DNA of 64,000 bases. Origin: NVTR01 sp036479015 (GTDB taxonomy: Bacteria; Pseudomonadota; Alphaproteobacteria; Rhodobacterales; Rhodobacteraceae). The stretch lies in the NCBI GenBank assembly GCA_036479015.1, contig JAZGFB010000011.1, positions 20,026-84,025 on the forward strand, written 5' to 3'. The notes beneath the pieces are model-generated. The model saw only the letters and a list, made by a program, of their open reading frames with translations. It had not been told where the DNA came from and made no database searches. The position numbers and the translations under genes are program-made. Shown piece after piece: positions 43,362 to 51,986 of the stretch; position 1 is the first letter of the stretch, and the number at the start of each line of letters is the position of its first letter.

Positions 43362-44066
43362 CTACAGCCGACGAAACGTCAGGTAGGCGGGTGTGCGCCC
43401 TTCGCGCAGTGCCTTTTGCTCATAGCGCGTTGTTGTCCAGTCAGCCCAAGGTTGGGGATCTTGGGACATCAGTTCAAACCCGAAATCCGGCACCACTGCG
43501 CTGGCGCGTTTGGCATAGTCGGAAATATCGGTTGCCACCCTGAAAATTGCGCCGGGCTTAAGAACATGGGCAAGTGGTTTCAGATATGTCGCGTTGATAA
43601 AGCGGCGCGAAACGTGCCTTTGCTTTGGCCACGGGTCTGGATAAAGTAAGAATGCCCGTGACACCGACGCCGCGGGCAAAACATCAAACAGATCACGCAC
43701 ATCCCCCGGGTAAACCGAAATATTTGTTGCGGCAGCGTCCCGAATTTTACCCAAAAGCATCGCCACACCGTTGATAAACGGCTCGCACCCGATGATTGCC
43801 ACATCAGGGTTCTGGACAGCCTGATGCACCAAATGTTCGCCGCCGCCAAAACCAACTTCGAGCCAGACCGGGCGCGTGCCAAACTGCTTTTTGACATCCA
43901 ACGCACGCCTTTCGGGGTTGCTGGCCAGGCTGATGTTGCCCGGTGCCAGGCGCTGCAAGTCCTCGGCTAAGAAAAGCTTATGGCGATCCCGAAGCGTCTT
44001 ACCATGCTGTCGGCCATAAAAATTGCGGCGACCTTCCCCGGATGGTGGTATAGGTTTTTCGTTCAT
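43362..44066 (-). CDS. trmB: tRNA (guanine46-N7)-methyltransferase
   Basis: SAM-dependent methylation of G46 in tRNA variable loops. 234 residues from ATG 44066 (ATG 44099 gives 11 extra residues unlike the family). Motifs: FYGRQHGKTLRDRHKLF, WLEVGFGGGEHLVHQAV (SAM loop), and FLLYPDPWPKQRHVSRRFIN. It follows metK on the same strand after 75 bp with no terminator between, so it is probably co-transcribed with the SAM-producing enzyme and under the same riboswitch-bearing leader. Confidence 0.94.
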   Translation of the reverse strand: MNEKPIPPSGEGRRNFYGRQHGKTLRDRHKLFLAEDLQRLAPGNISLASNPERRALDVKKQFGTRPVWLEVGFGGGEHLVHQAVQNPDVAIIGCEPFINGVAMLLGKIRDAAATNISVYPGDVRDLFDVLPAASVSRAFLLYPDPWPKQRHVSRRFINATYLKPLAHVLKPGAIFRVATDISDYAKRASAVVPDFGFELMSQDPQPWADWTTTRYEQKALREGRTPAYLTFRRL

Positions 44067-44140
44067 AGGCGACACCAAATCAGCATTTCTAGAGCACATT
44101 ACATAAAGCGGTAATGAACATTTTGGACCGGTTTTCCAGA

Positions 44141-45322
44141 TTAAAGCGCCTTGGTAAGGGCCGCCACAAGGTCCGTTTTTTCCCAGCTAAAGCCACCATC
44201 TTCTTCCGGCGCCCGGCCGAAATGCCCGTAGGCAGCGGTGCGTTGGTAAATTGGACGGTTAAGCTGCAAATGCTGGCGAATGCCCCGTGGCGTCAGGTCC
44301 ATGACCTGCTCAATCGCCCGCTCAATCTGTTCCGGAGGGATATCACTTTCACCGAATGTGTCGACATATATTGACAGCGGCTTGGCCACGCCAATGGCAT
44401 AGGACAGCTGGATCAGACAGCGTGGGGCCAGGCCTGCGGCGACAATATTTTTCGCCAGATATCGTGCTGCATAAGCGGCAGAGCGGTCAACTTTGGTGGG
44501 ATCTTTGCCAGAAAATGCACCGCCCCCATGGGGCGCGGCCCCGCCGTAGGTGTCGACAATTATTTTACGCCCGGTCAGCCCGGCATCGCCATCTGGCCCG
44601 CCAATAACAAAAGTACCCGTCGGGTTTACCCACCACTTGGTATCTGGCGTGATCCACTCATTGGGCAACACGTCGCGAATATGGGGCTCTACAATTTCAC
44701 GAATATCGTCTGAGGTCTGGTCTTTATTTTTATGCTGTGTGGACAGAACAATTGATGTGACTTCCACAGGTTTGCCGTCAACATATCGCAGCGACAACTG
44801 GGTTTTAGCATCTGGGCCAAGGGTCGGTTCCTGTCCAGATTTACGCACCTTAGCAAGCCGGTGCAAAATAGCATGGCTATATTGTATCGGGGCTGGCATC
44901 AGTTCGGCTGTTTCGTTTGTGGCATAGCCAAACATTATGCCCTGATCGCCAGCGCCTTCATCCTTGTCTGTGGCGGCATCAACGCCCTGCGCAATATGGG
45001 CCGACTGCCCGTGCAGGTAGTTGGATACTTTCACAGTGTTCCAGTGAAATTTATCCTGCTCATAGCCAATGTCTTTGATGCAATCGCGGGCGATACTATC
45101 GATCCCGTTCATTAGTTCCGAAAGTTTGGCTTTGTCTGCAAGCCCGACCTCACCACCAATCACAACCCGGTCTGTTGTGGCAAAAGTTTCACAGGCAACC
45201 CGCGCCTCTGGTTCTTCGGTCAGGAAAGCATCAAGGACGGCGTCCGATATGCGATCACATAATTTGTCGGGGTGCCCCTCAGAAACTGATTCTGAAGTGA
45301 AAATATAGTTTTGACGTGCCAT
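44141..45322 (-). CDS. metK: S-adenosylmethionine synthetase
   Basis: Makes SAM from methionine and ATP. 393 residues. FTSESVSEGHPDKLCDRISD at the start, GAGDQGIMFGYATNE, and GGGAFSGKDPTKVDRSAAY are diagnostic; the tetrameric enzyme is cytosolic. ATG 45322 is chosen because GGAG lies seven bases upstream within the riboswitch; ATG 45328 would abut it. Preceded by a SAM/SAH-type riboswitch, i.e. feedback from the product. trmB follows. Confidence 0.97.
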   Translation of the reverse strand: MARQNYIFTSESVSEGHPDKLCDRISDAVLDAFLTEEPEARVACETFATTDRVVIGGEVGLADKAKLSELMNGIDSIARDCIKDIGYEQDKFHWNTVKVSNYLHGQSAHIAQGVDAATDKDEGAGDQGIMFGYATNETAELMPAPIQYSHAILHRLAKVRKSGQEPTLGPDAKTQLSLRYVDGKPVEVTSIVLSTQHKNKDQTSDDIREIVEPHIRDVLPNEWITPDTKWWVNPTGTFVIGGPDGDAGLTGRKIIVDTYGGAAPHGGGAFSGKDPTKVDRSAAYAARYLAKNIVAAGLAPRCLIQLSYAIGVAKPLSIYVDTFGESDIPPEQIERAIEQVMDLTPRGIRQHLQLNRPIYQRTAAYGHFGRAPEEDGGFSWEKTDLVAALTKAL

Positions 45323-45326
45323 GAGC

Positions 45327-45371
45327 ATGCTCCATTTAATTAGCCTGCCACGTCAGGAAGCCGTTGTGGCA
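45327..45371 (-). promoter_or_regulatory. SAM/SAH riboswitch upstream of metK
   Basis: On the minus strand: TGCCACAACGGCTTCCTGAC, then GTGGCAGGCTAATTAAATGG and AGCATG. The stem TGCCAC/GTGGCA encloses ACAACGGCTTCCTGAC, and a downstream AATTAAATGGAGC contains the ribosome-binding GGAG. This matches the compact SAM/SAH aptamer known from Rhodobacterales metK leaders, where ligand binding sequesters the Shine-Dalgarno through a pseudoknot. Position directly before the metK start supports it. Confidence 0.85.
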
Positions 45372-45406
45372 GCATCAGCAGGGGTTACCCCCGCCCGTGT
45401 TGGGGG

Positions 45407-46945
45407 TCAATTGGATTTATTGCGTCTCACAACAATGGTAATCAATGCCAGTACAAACAGCATGATTAATGCCAGTTTGTCGCCTAACCGCCAGTATAGT
45501 GTTGCCTTAAGTGTTTCGGGTAACCTCACGTCCAAATGGCCCGCAACCCCCAAGGGCAGTGACCCCGTTACGCGTCCGCGCGCGTCAATCACTGCTGAAA
45601 CGCCGGTATTTGCAGCCCTGACCATGGGCAACCCGGTTTCAATTGCCCGCGCACGGGCCTGTGCCAAATGCTGAAAGGGCCCAACAAAATTGCCAAACCA
45701 GGCATCATTGGTGATCATCAGCATCCAGTCGGGCCGCTGATCCACTTGGCGCAACTCATGGGGAAATATCGCCTCATAGCAAATCAGCGGTAAAAAATTC
45801 CCCAAGCCGGCCACATTCAGAATATTCGGTCCAGACCCAGCTGAATAGCCCGTGCCAAACTGCGCAGCCAAGGCCCTTAGCCCAAGCCGGTTCAACAGGG
45901 CATCACCTGGCAAATATTCGCCAAATGGCACCAGATGCTGCTTATCATAAACTTGTAAAACCGCGCCCTTGGGCCCAAGCAAAGCCAGGCTGTTAAACGC
46001 CTGGCCATCGACAAATCTTTGGGCACCAATAATGACAGGCACATCATTTGCAGCCCCTGATATTTCCCAAAGCGGGCTATTGGGATCACTCAGCAGGTAT
46101 GGCACCGCAACCTCTGGCCAAATTACCAGCTCAATTGGGGTTTCAGATTCTTGTGCCGTCAGCATCAACTGACGGTTATAAAAGATGGGCATCATTTCAG
46201 GATCCCATTTTTGTTCTTGGCTGGCATTTGGCTGGATAAGCCGCACCAATGGCCCTTGGTAATCTGCCTGGCTGGCATCTTGGCCCAACATAACGGCCCC
46301 CCCGGCCCATGCCATCAGCAGGATGAACACCCCTACAACAAATTGACCGTAAGCTGATCTTTTTAACGACATGACAAGCAGGCTGGCCAACATAACGGTT
46401 GCCAATGTCATCCCATGGGGGCCCAACACTGACGCGATCTGATAGACCGGTGTATCGATCCAAATGTATGACGTAAGCCCCCAAGGAAACCCGGTAAGCA
46501 CGTAGGAACGCAACATTTCCGCCCCGGTCCAGAATATTGGTACGGCCAATACCCGGGCGAATGATCCTGCCGACGCCATCTTAGCCGTGGCCCAAAATGC
46601 CCCTGACCAAAAAGCCCCTATACCGGCTGACATTAAGATCAAAGCAAATGGTGCCAGCCACCCGTGGGTTTTGATATCAACCAGAAAGGGTTCAACGATC
46701 CAATTGAAAGTGACAACGGAAAAGCCGATTCCGACCAGAAACCCCTGGATCGCAGCCCGCCGAGGCAAGACAATACCCACCCCAAGATATGCCGCGACAC
46801 ATATCGCCGGGAAAGACAGCCAGATCAGGGAATATGGCGCTTGCCCAAGGGCTATTGTCGCCCCGATCACAATGGATGCTAAGCTTTGAAGCCAGCCGGT
46901 ATTTTTGAAAAACCAACTGGATATGGTGCGGGTATTGTCAGCCAT
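45407..46945 (-). CDS. lnt: apolipoprotein N-acyltransferase
   Basis: Inner-membrane enzyme adding the third acyl chain to lipoproteins. 512 residues: six to eight N-terminal membrane spans, then a nitrilase-fold domain with the catalytic triad visible as Glu in LVIWPEVAVPYLL, Lys in VYDKQHLVPFGEYLP and Cys in LPLICYEAIFPHELR. A last membrane span closes the protein. Its start lies within the corC coding end (8-bp overlap). metK follows after the riboswitch region. Confidence 0.95.
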   Translation of the reverse strand: MADNTRTISSWFFKNTGWLQSLASIVIGATIALGQAPYSLIWLSFPAICVAAYLGVGIVLPRRAAIQGFLVGIGFSVVTFNWIVEPFLVDIKTHGWLAPFALILMSAGIGAFWSGAFWATAKMASAGSFARVLAVPIFWTGAEMLRSYVLTGFPWGLTSYIWIDTPVYQIASVLGPHGMTLATVMLASLLVMSLKRSAYGQFVVGVFILLMAWAGGAVMLGQDASQADYQGPLVRLIQPNASQEQKWDPEMMPIFYNRQLMLTAQESETPIELVIWPEVAVPYLLSDPNSPLWEISGAANDVPVIIGAQRFVDGQAFNSLALLGPKGAVLQVYDKQHLVPFGEYLPGDALLNRLGLRALAAQFGTGYSAGSGPNILNVAGLGNFLPLICYEAIFPHELRQVDQRPDWMLMITNDAWFGNFVGPFQHLAQARARAIETGLPMVRAANTGVSAVIDARGRVTGSLPLGVAGHLDVRLPETLKATLYWRLGDKLALIMLFVLALITIVVRRNKSN

Positions 46946-47831
46946 CCGCCGCCATGTTTGGCAGTCGTATCCGCAAGCGTTTCAGGCGGCGCGGGTCCGC
47001 ATCAACCACTTCAAATTCAAGGCCATTGGGGTGTGAAATACATTCTCCCCGCGTGGGAACACGACCAGAAAGAACAATAACAAGCCCCCCAACTGTGTCA
47101 ATTTCATCTTCAATACTTGGATCCAGCAATTGGAGCCCGACTTCTTTTTCAAACAGGTCCAATGGAGTTTTCGCATCGGCTAGATAACAGCCAGGATTTT
47201 CTAATATCCAATTACTGCCCTCGGCGATATCATGTTCATCTTCGATCTCACCAATGACCTGTTCAATCAGGTTTTCAATGGTGACCAACCCGTCAACGCC
47301 GCCGTATTCATCTACCACTAGGGCCATATGAATGCGGTCATTTTGCATTTTTTGAAGCAAAATTCCGATGGGCATTGATGGCGGGGCAAACAAAACCGGG
47401 CGCACAAGTTTTTGCAGATCAAACCTAGGCCCTTTGCCATTAAAGCCATGACGAAGGGCAAGATCCTTTAGATGGACCAGCCCGATAGGTGTATCAAGCG
47501 TGCCCTTGTAAACCGGAATTCTGGTCAACCCACTTTCGCGGAAAACAGCGACAAGATCATCTTTTCGAATGTCCGATGGAACCGAAATGATATCAGCCTT
47601 CGGGATAGCCACATCTTCGACGCGCATTCGTCTTAGATTGACCATTCCCGGCTCAGGGGTATGGGACAACATTGCAGATGGCATGCTGGTGCCGCTGCCT
47701 AAATTGTCAGAGTGCTTTTTGGTAAGATTCAGGGCCACAGCGATGCGGCCAAATATGCCGGTTTGCGTGCCATTTTCGGAGTTCTGCGCGCGTTGCGCTG
47801 CGCTAGAAGATCCTTCTTCGGTGTCGTTCAT
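46938..47831 (-). CDS. CBS-domain protein of the HlyC/CorC family
   Basis: 297 residues. Two CBS repeats (VEDVAIPKADIISVPSDIR and LFAPPSMPIGILLQKMQNDR) and a C-terminal transporter-associated domain ending RRLKRLRIRLPN. Lacks the N-terminal membrane domain of the longer CNNM-type proteins, as in CorC, which is linked to Mg/Co efflux. It overlaps lnt by 8 bp, an order (ybeY-corC-lnt) conserved in many proteobacteria. Confidence 0.92.
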   Translation of the reverse strand: MNDTEEGSSSAAQRAQNSENGTQTGIFGRIAVALNLTKKHSDNLGSGTSMPSAMLSHTPEPGMVNLRRMRVEDVAIPKADIISVPSDIRKDDLVAVFRESGLTRIPVYKGTLDTPIGLVHLKDLALRHGFNGKGPRFDLQKLVRPVLFAPPSMPIGILLQKMQNDRIHMALVVDEYGGVDGLVTIENLIEQVIGEIEDEHDIAEGSNWILENPGCYLADAKTPLDLFEKEVGLQLLDPSIEDEIDTVGGLVIVLSGRVPTRGECISHPNGLEFEVVDADPRRLKRLRIRLPNMAADG

Positions 47832-47862
47832 TTTTCCTTTCCAAAACTAGAAAATTTGTTGG

Positions 47863-48375
47863 CTACTCGTCCATATATGGGTCTGGTTGCCCCAGAATGG
47901 CAAGGGCTTGTCGCTCTAAATTTTCCATTTCCTCTGCATCCTTAGTAACAACATGGTCATATCCAAATAAATGCAAGGTCCCATGAACCAGCAAATGCAG
48001 TACATGGGCAGACATTTCTTTGCCAAATTCGCCAGATTCTTTTGCGCAAGTCTCGTATGATATTGCAATATCACCAAGCTCATATGGCTGCTCCAAGGTC
48101 CCGGTCGGGGGCAAACATGGCGGCCCGTCCGGATGCGGCCTTACCAAGTCCGCGCTCGGCCAGGACAACACATTTGTTGGTTGGGGCTTTTGCCGGAAAT
48201 CACTGTTTAACTGGGAAATCTTGGCGTCATTGCACCCAAGGACTGTTGCCTCATACCCATCAGGTCCAAGCCCAAGAACTGACAACACGGCACCAAAGCC
48301 ACGTTCCGCTAAATGGGACAGATCAACGCTGTTCCAGCGTGCATCTTCAACCAATACAATCACGGTTTCAGACAT
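47863..48375 (-). CDS. ybeY: endoribonuclease YbeY
   Basis: Metal-dependent RNase used in 16S rRNA 3'-end maturation and ribosome quality control. About 170 residues. The zinc motif is intact: HLLVHGTLHLFGYDH (H-x3-H-x5-H). ATG 48375 has CGGA five bases upstream and lies inside the phoH end (8-bp overlap); an earlier ATG at 48387 is less likely. The gene order phoH-ybeY-corC-lnt is a widespread cluster. Confidence 0.95.
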   Translation of the reverse strand: MSETVIVLVEDARWNSVDLSHLAERGFGAVLSVLGLGPDGYEATVLGCNDAKISQLNSDFRQKPQPTNVLSWPSADLVRPHPDGPPCLPPTGTLEQPYELGDIAISYETCAKESGEFGKEMSAHVLHLLVHGTLHLFGYDHVVTKDAEEMENLERQALAILGQPDPYMDE

Positions 48376-49381
48376 CAGAATCCGCATCGTATGCTTCTAT
48401 GATCCGGGCAACCAGCGGATGGCGAACCACATCTTTAGACGTAAAGTAATTAAAGCTTATCTTTTTGATACCACCAAGCAGCCGTTCAGCGTCGGCCAGG
48501 CCACTTTGTGTATTTCTAGGCAAATCAATTTGGGTACGGTCGCCGGTAACAACCATACGGCTGCCCTTCCCAAGTCGGGTCAGGAACATCTTCATTTGCA
48601 TTGTCGTGGCGTTTTGCGCCTCATCCAGAACCACAAATGCGTTCGACAAAGTTCGCCCACGCATAAATGCCAGTGGTGCGATTTCGATTTGCTTTTCCTC
48701 CAGCATTCTTGCCAGTTGTTTTTCTGGCAGAAAATCGTTCAAGGCATCATATAGCGGCTGCATATAGGGATCGACCTTGTCTTTCATATCCCCCGGCAAG
48801 AACCCCAAACGCTCTCCGGCTTCGACAGCCGGGCGTGACAGTATTATTTTATCAACGTGGCCGCCTACCAGCATGTTCACACCAACAGCCACAGCAAGAT
48901 AGGTCTTACCTGTGCCCGCTGGGCCAATACCAAATGCCAGTTCATTCTTATAAAGCGAAGACACATAATTGTTTTGCGCAAGCGTTCTGGGTTGGACTGT
49001 TTTCTTTCTGGTACTGATCTCAATAAACGCGTCTTTTGAAATGTTTGGGGCACCATTTTCTTCTGAATGTCCCGCACCGGCTGCGCAAATTCTTTGCAAC
49101 TCGCCGTCAATTTCCCCTGTGTCAACGGGGCGGCCCGCCTCTAATTTAGTATAAAGATTTTGCAATGCAGCCGTCGCTTGCCCCCTGGAAACACCGTCAC
49201 CTATCAGCGACAACTGATTGCCGCGTCTTATTATTTGCACACCAATCACGTGCTCAATCTGTGCCAAATTTCGGTCAAATGCGCCACAAAGATCAATCAG
49301 CAGTGCATTGTCAGAAAATTCAATAATGATTTCGTCGATGCCATCAGGCGTCACCTGTGCAGATACCGCATTAAATCCCAA
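48368..49381 (-). CDS. PhoH family ATPase
   Basis: 337 residues. N-terminal KH-like segment, then ATPase domain with Walker A in FGIGPAGTGKTYLAVAVG, SRPAVEAGERLGFLPGDM, and Walker B in NAFVVLDEAQNATTMQMKMF. Predicted RNA-linked NTPase working with YbeY; its exact activity is unsettled. First gene of the phoH-ybeY-corC-lnt run. Starts 137 bp from the small lipoprotein gene. Confidence 0.94.
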   Translation of the reverse strand: MGFNAVSAQVTPDGIDEIIIEFSDNALLIDLCGAFDRNLAQIEHVIGVQIIRRGNQLSLIGDGVSRGQATAALQNLYTKLEAGRPVDTGEIDGELQRICAAGAGHSEENGAPNISKDAFIEISTRKKTVQPRTLAQNNYVSSLYKNELAFGIGPAGTGKTYLAVAVGVNMLVGGHVDKIILSRPAVEAGERLGFLPGDMKDKVDPYMQPLYDALNDFLPEKQLARMLEEKQIEIAPLAFMRGRTLSNAFVVLDEAQNATTMQMKMFLTRLGKGSRMVVTGDRTQIDLPRNTQSGLADAERLLGGIKKISFNYFTSKDVVRHPLVARIIEAYDADSDV

Positions 49382-49518
49382 AATAATCTCCGGTTGTTGG
49401 CTTTTATGGATGGTGCCGGTTTGTGGTCAAACACGCAAGCGCCAAACCAGACACCACAGGTAATCCGGGCGCGGTTTTATTATTGAATGCAAAGCAAATG
49501 ACAGCCAAAAGTTAGCTG

Positions 49519-49830
49519 CTAAATAGGATCCAGAATGGGTGAGCCGCCTTTAAAGTTGCCAATGATGTGGTTCGAAAAGTCCGTGCCCGAACAAACTGGT
49601 TTACCACTGCGATCCAACCGCTGTGAAAGATAGCCTTCGATCCCATCGTCAATGATCCAATGATCACACCCGTTTGGGTCAATCCAGACGCCTGCCTGCA
49701 GCTCACTTAGCGGTTTAGAATCAAGGCCGCGATCTACCGTTTTGTCGTTCTTATTATCAAATGGGCCTTCGCAGGACATCAACAACACCCCTGCAGCAAA
49801 AACCAAAATTGTTTTTGAAGTTTTCATCAC
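49519..49830 (-). CDS. small lipoprotein with Trp/Asp/Cys motif
   Basis: 103 residues. Lipobox AAGVLLMSC gives a lipid-modified Cys at residue ~20. The mature part contains WIDPNGCDHWIIDDGIEGYL and a later GKPVCSG. The same pattern (W-x-D-P-x-G-C-x-H-W-x3-D-D-G-x-E-G-Y, then R-x-G-x-P-V-C) occurs in the next gene upstream, so the two share a small domain, probably with one disulfide. Function unknown. Only 6 bp from the OmpA-family gene. Confidence 0.8.
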   Translation of the reverse strand: MMKTSKTILVFAAGVLLMSCEGPFDNKNDKTVDRGLDSKPLSELQAGVWIDPNGCDHWIIDDGIEGYLSQRLDRSGKPVCSGTDFSNHIIGNFKGGSPILDPI

Positions 49831-49836
49831 ACGCCC

Positions 49837-50430
49837 CTAATGCACACAAATAATTTCTACTCGCCGGTTAATTGCGCGACCAGCAGCTGAGCGGTTGGAT
49901 GCTTTTGGATCACGCTCGCCGTATCCCCTTACGGCGAAAACTTTCACACCGGATGCTGTCGCCACTGCAGCAACGGCCTTGGCCCGCCGTTCGGACAGAG
50001 CCAAATTATAAGCGTCACTCGCGCGGCTGTCGGTATGGCCATTGATAATGAATGATTTAGCCTCTACTTTTGAGAAGAAGTCTTTTAATATCTGCCGGTT
50101 ACGCCGAGACAGGCCCGCGCTGTCAGTGCCAAACATTTGGTCAGACCGCAAGACAGCACAGGTGTTTCCAGACCGACAAACAGGGCGGCCATCGCGGGTT
50201 ATATGGGGCGTCATATAGCCTTCGAAACCATCGTCAAATACCCAATGCTCGCACCCATCCGGATCAACCCAAATTGTCGGAACATAGCTTTCGCCAAGGT
50301 TATTTTTGCCAGCAGCAAATGACTTATCAGGTATTCCAATCACCACAGCGACCATCACAGCCAGACCCAGCAACAACGCCCCCATGGGCAGCTTTCCAAT
50401 CACATAAGGCACCCGGTTACTGCTCCTCAT
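49837..50430 (-). CDS. OmpA-family protein with Trp/Asp/Cys motif
   Basis: 197 residues. N-terminal membrane/signal segment (GALLLGLAVMVAVVIGIP), then the shared motif WVDPDGCEHWVFDDGFEGYM...RDGRPVC, then an OmpA peptidoglycan-binding domain with INGHTDSRASDAYNLALSER and RAINRRVEI. Probably an envelope protein attached to peptidoglycan, with the upstream motif displayed outward. Co-transcribed with the lipoprotein gene 6 bp downstream. Confidence 0.85.
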   Translation of the reverse strand: MRSSNRVPYVIGKLPMGALLLGLAVMVAVVIGIPDKSFAAGKNNLGESYVPTIWVDPDGCEHWVFDDGFEGYMTPHITRDGRPVCRSGNTCAVLRSDQMFGTDSAGLSRRNRQILKDFFSKVEAKSFIINGHTDSRASDAYNLALSERRAKAVAAVATASGVKVFAVRGYGERDPKASNRSAAGRAINRRVEIICVH

Positions 50431-50540
50431 TACTCATAATTTCCCTATACAATTAACTGGGTCTGTTTGAATTTTCGTTAAACTAGCAAATTTTGTATAA
50501 ATGTGAAGCACAAACACTAAATGTGGTGCACCTGATGCGG

Positions 50541-51860
50541 CTAGGCCAAAGTACCGCTTATGGAATTCGTCTGGCTCTCTGTAATATGCACCTTGTGAAC
50601 ACCGCCGATTAACGTAGATGGGCCCGACACATGCACAGCTTGCAAATACTCTGACTTGCCTACCAGTTGCCCCTCAAGCCGGCCCGGTTTTTCAAACAAG
50701 ACTGACACTTCCTTGCCGATCATACCGTCCTGTGCAGCCCGTTGCTGCTGGGTCAATAGCTTTTGAAGCTGTTGGAGCCGGTCAGACTTTACCTTTTCAT
50801 CAACCTCGGGCTTTTCAGCGGCGGGGGTCCCGGGCCTGGGGGAATACTTAAACGAATATGACTGGCCATAACCAACCGCCTGCACCAGTTTCATAGTATC
50901 TGCAAAATCCGCGTCGGTTTCGCCGGGGAAGCCGACAATGAAATCTCCGGATAATAATATATCAGGGCGGGCTTTGCGGATTTTCTCAATCAACCGCAAA
51001 TAACCGGATGCAGTGTGCTTTCGGTTCATTGCCTTAAGCACAGTGTCGCTGCCTGATTGCACTGGCAAATGTAGATAAGGCATCAATTTAGCGCAATCCA
51101 CATGGGCAGATATCAGATCATCCGACATGTCATTGGGGTGGCTGGTGGTATATCGAATACGCGCAAGGCCATCTATGTCGGCTAGGCTGTATATAAGATC
51201 TGCAAGCGATGTTGCCCCGCCCGCACCCTGACCGTGATAGGCATTAACATTCTGCCCAAGCAATGTAATTTCACGCACGCCGCCATCAACCAGTTGGCGG
51301 GCTTCATCGATCAGCTTCTGTGCCGGGCGAGAGTTTTCGACGCCCCGCGTATAGGGAACCACGCAGAAGCTGCAAAATTTGTCACAGCCTTCCTGGACGG
51401 TCAAGAACGCTGTGGGTGCACGGTTAGTACCGGCGCGCCCCGCCATTTTATCAAATTTATCTTCTTGCGGAAACTCGGTATCAATGGCCTTAACACCCTT
51501 GGAAACCGCGGCCTCTAATGCGCCCAGTTTATGGTAGTTTTGCGGGCCAACCACCAGGTCCACCATTGGCTGGCGCCGTATGATTTCTGCGCCTTCAGCT
51601 TGGGCCACACAACCTGCAACGCCGATCTTGAGATCAGGTTTGGCAGCCTTTAACCCCTTGAAGCGACCAAGCTCAGAATATATTTTTTCTGCCGCTTTCT
51701 CGCGGATATGGCAGGTGTTCAGCAAAATCATATCGGCATCATCTGGGGTTATGGTTGTCTCATAACCAGACGCACCCAACACCTCTGACATCCGCTCACT
51801 GTCATAGACATTCATCTGACAACCGTAGGTTTTGATATACAGTTTTTTGGCTTTGGTCAT
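50541..51860 (-). CDS. miaB: tRNA-2-methylthio-N6-isopentenyladenosine synthase
   Basis: Radical-SAM methylthiotransferase modifying A37 of tRNAs. 439 residues. N-terminal UPF0004 Cys (YGCQMN, NTCHIREKA, AGCVAQAEG), the radical-SAM CDKFCSFC motif, LPVQSGSDTVLKAMNRKHTA, and a C-terminal TRAM domain. ATG 51860 fits the family start (MTKAKKLYIKTYGCQM) with AGGA upstream; the open frame extends further but the extra 44 codons are unlike homologues. Confidence 0.96.
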   Translation of the reverse strand: MTKAKKLYIKTYGCQMNVYDSERMSEVLGASGYETTITPDDADMILLNTCHIREKAAEKIYSELGRFKGLKAAKPDLKIGVAGCVAQAEGAEIIRRQPMVDLVVGPQNYHKLGALEAAVSKGVKAIDTEFPQEDKFDKMAGRAGTNRAPTAFLTVQEGCDKFCSFCVVPYTRGVENSRPAQKLIDEARQLVDGGVREITLLGQNVNAYHGQGAGGATSLADLIYSLADIDGLARIRYTTSHPNDMSDDLISAHVDCAKLMPYLHLPVQSGSDTVLKAMNRKHTASGYLRLIEKIRKARPDILLSGDFIVGFPGETDADFADTMKLVQAVGYGQSYSFKYSPRPGTPAAEKPEVDEKVKSDRLQQLQKLLTQQQRAAQDGMIGKEVSVLFEKPGRLEGQLVGKSEYLQAVHVSGPSTLIGGVHKVHITESQTNSISGTLA

Positions 51861-51986
51861 GTGGGCTTTCCTGGCGCAATACTGGAAAATCCGTCCTACA
51901 GTGGAACGATTGTGGCTGCAACGGTTGCAATCTTGGACAGCATGGGATTTCCATTGCCCGATGAGAACCAACACCAGGGCGCCAAT

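Noticed and set aside
48020..48754. 244-codon open frame on the plus strand
   Set aside because: Opposite ybeY and phoH, both certain genes; no recognisable motif.
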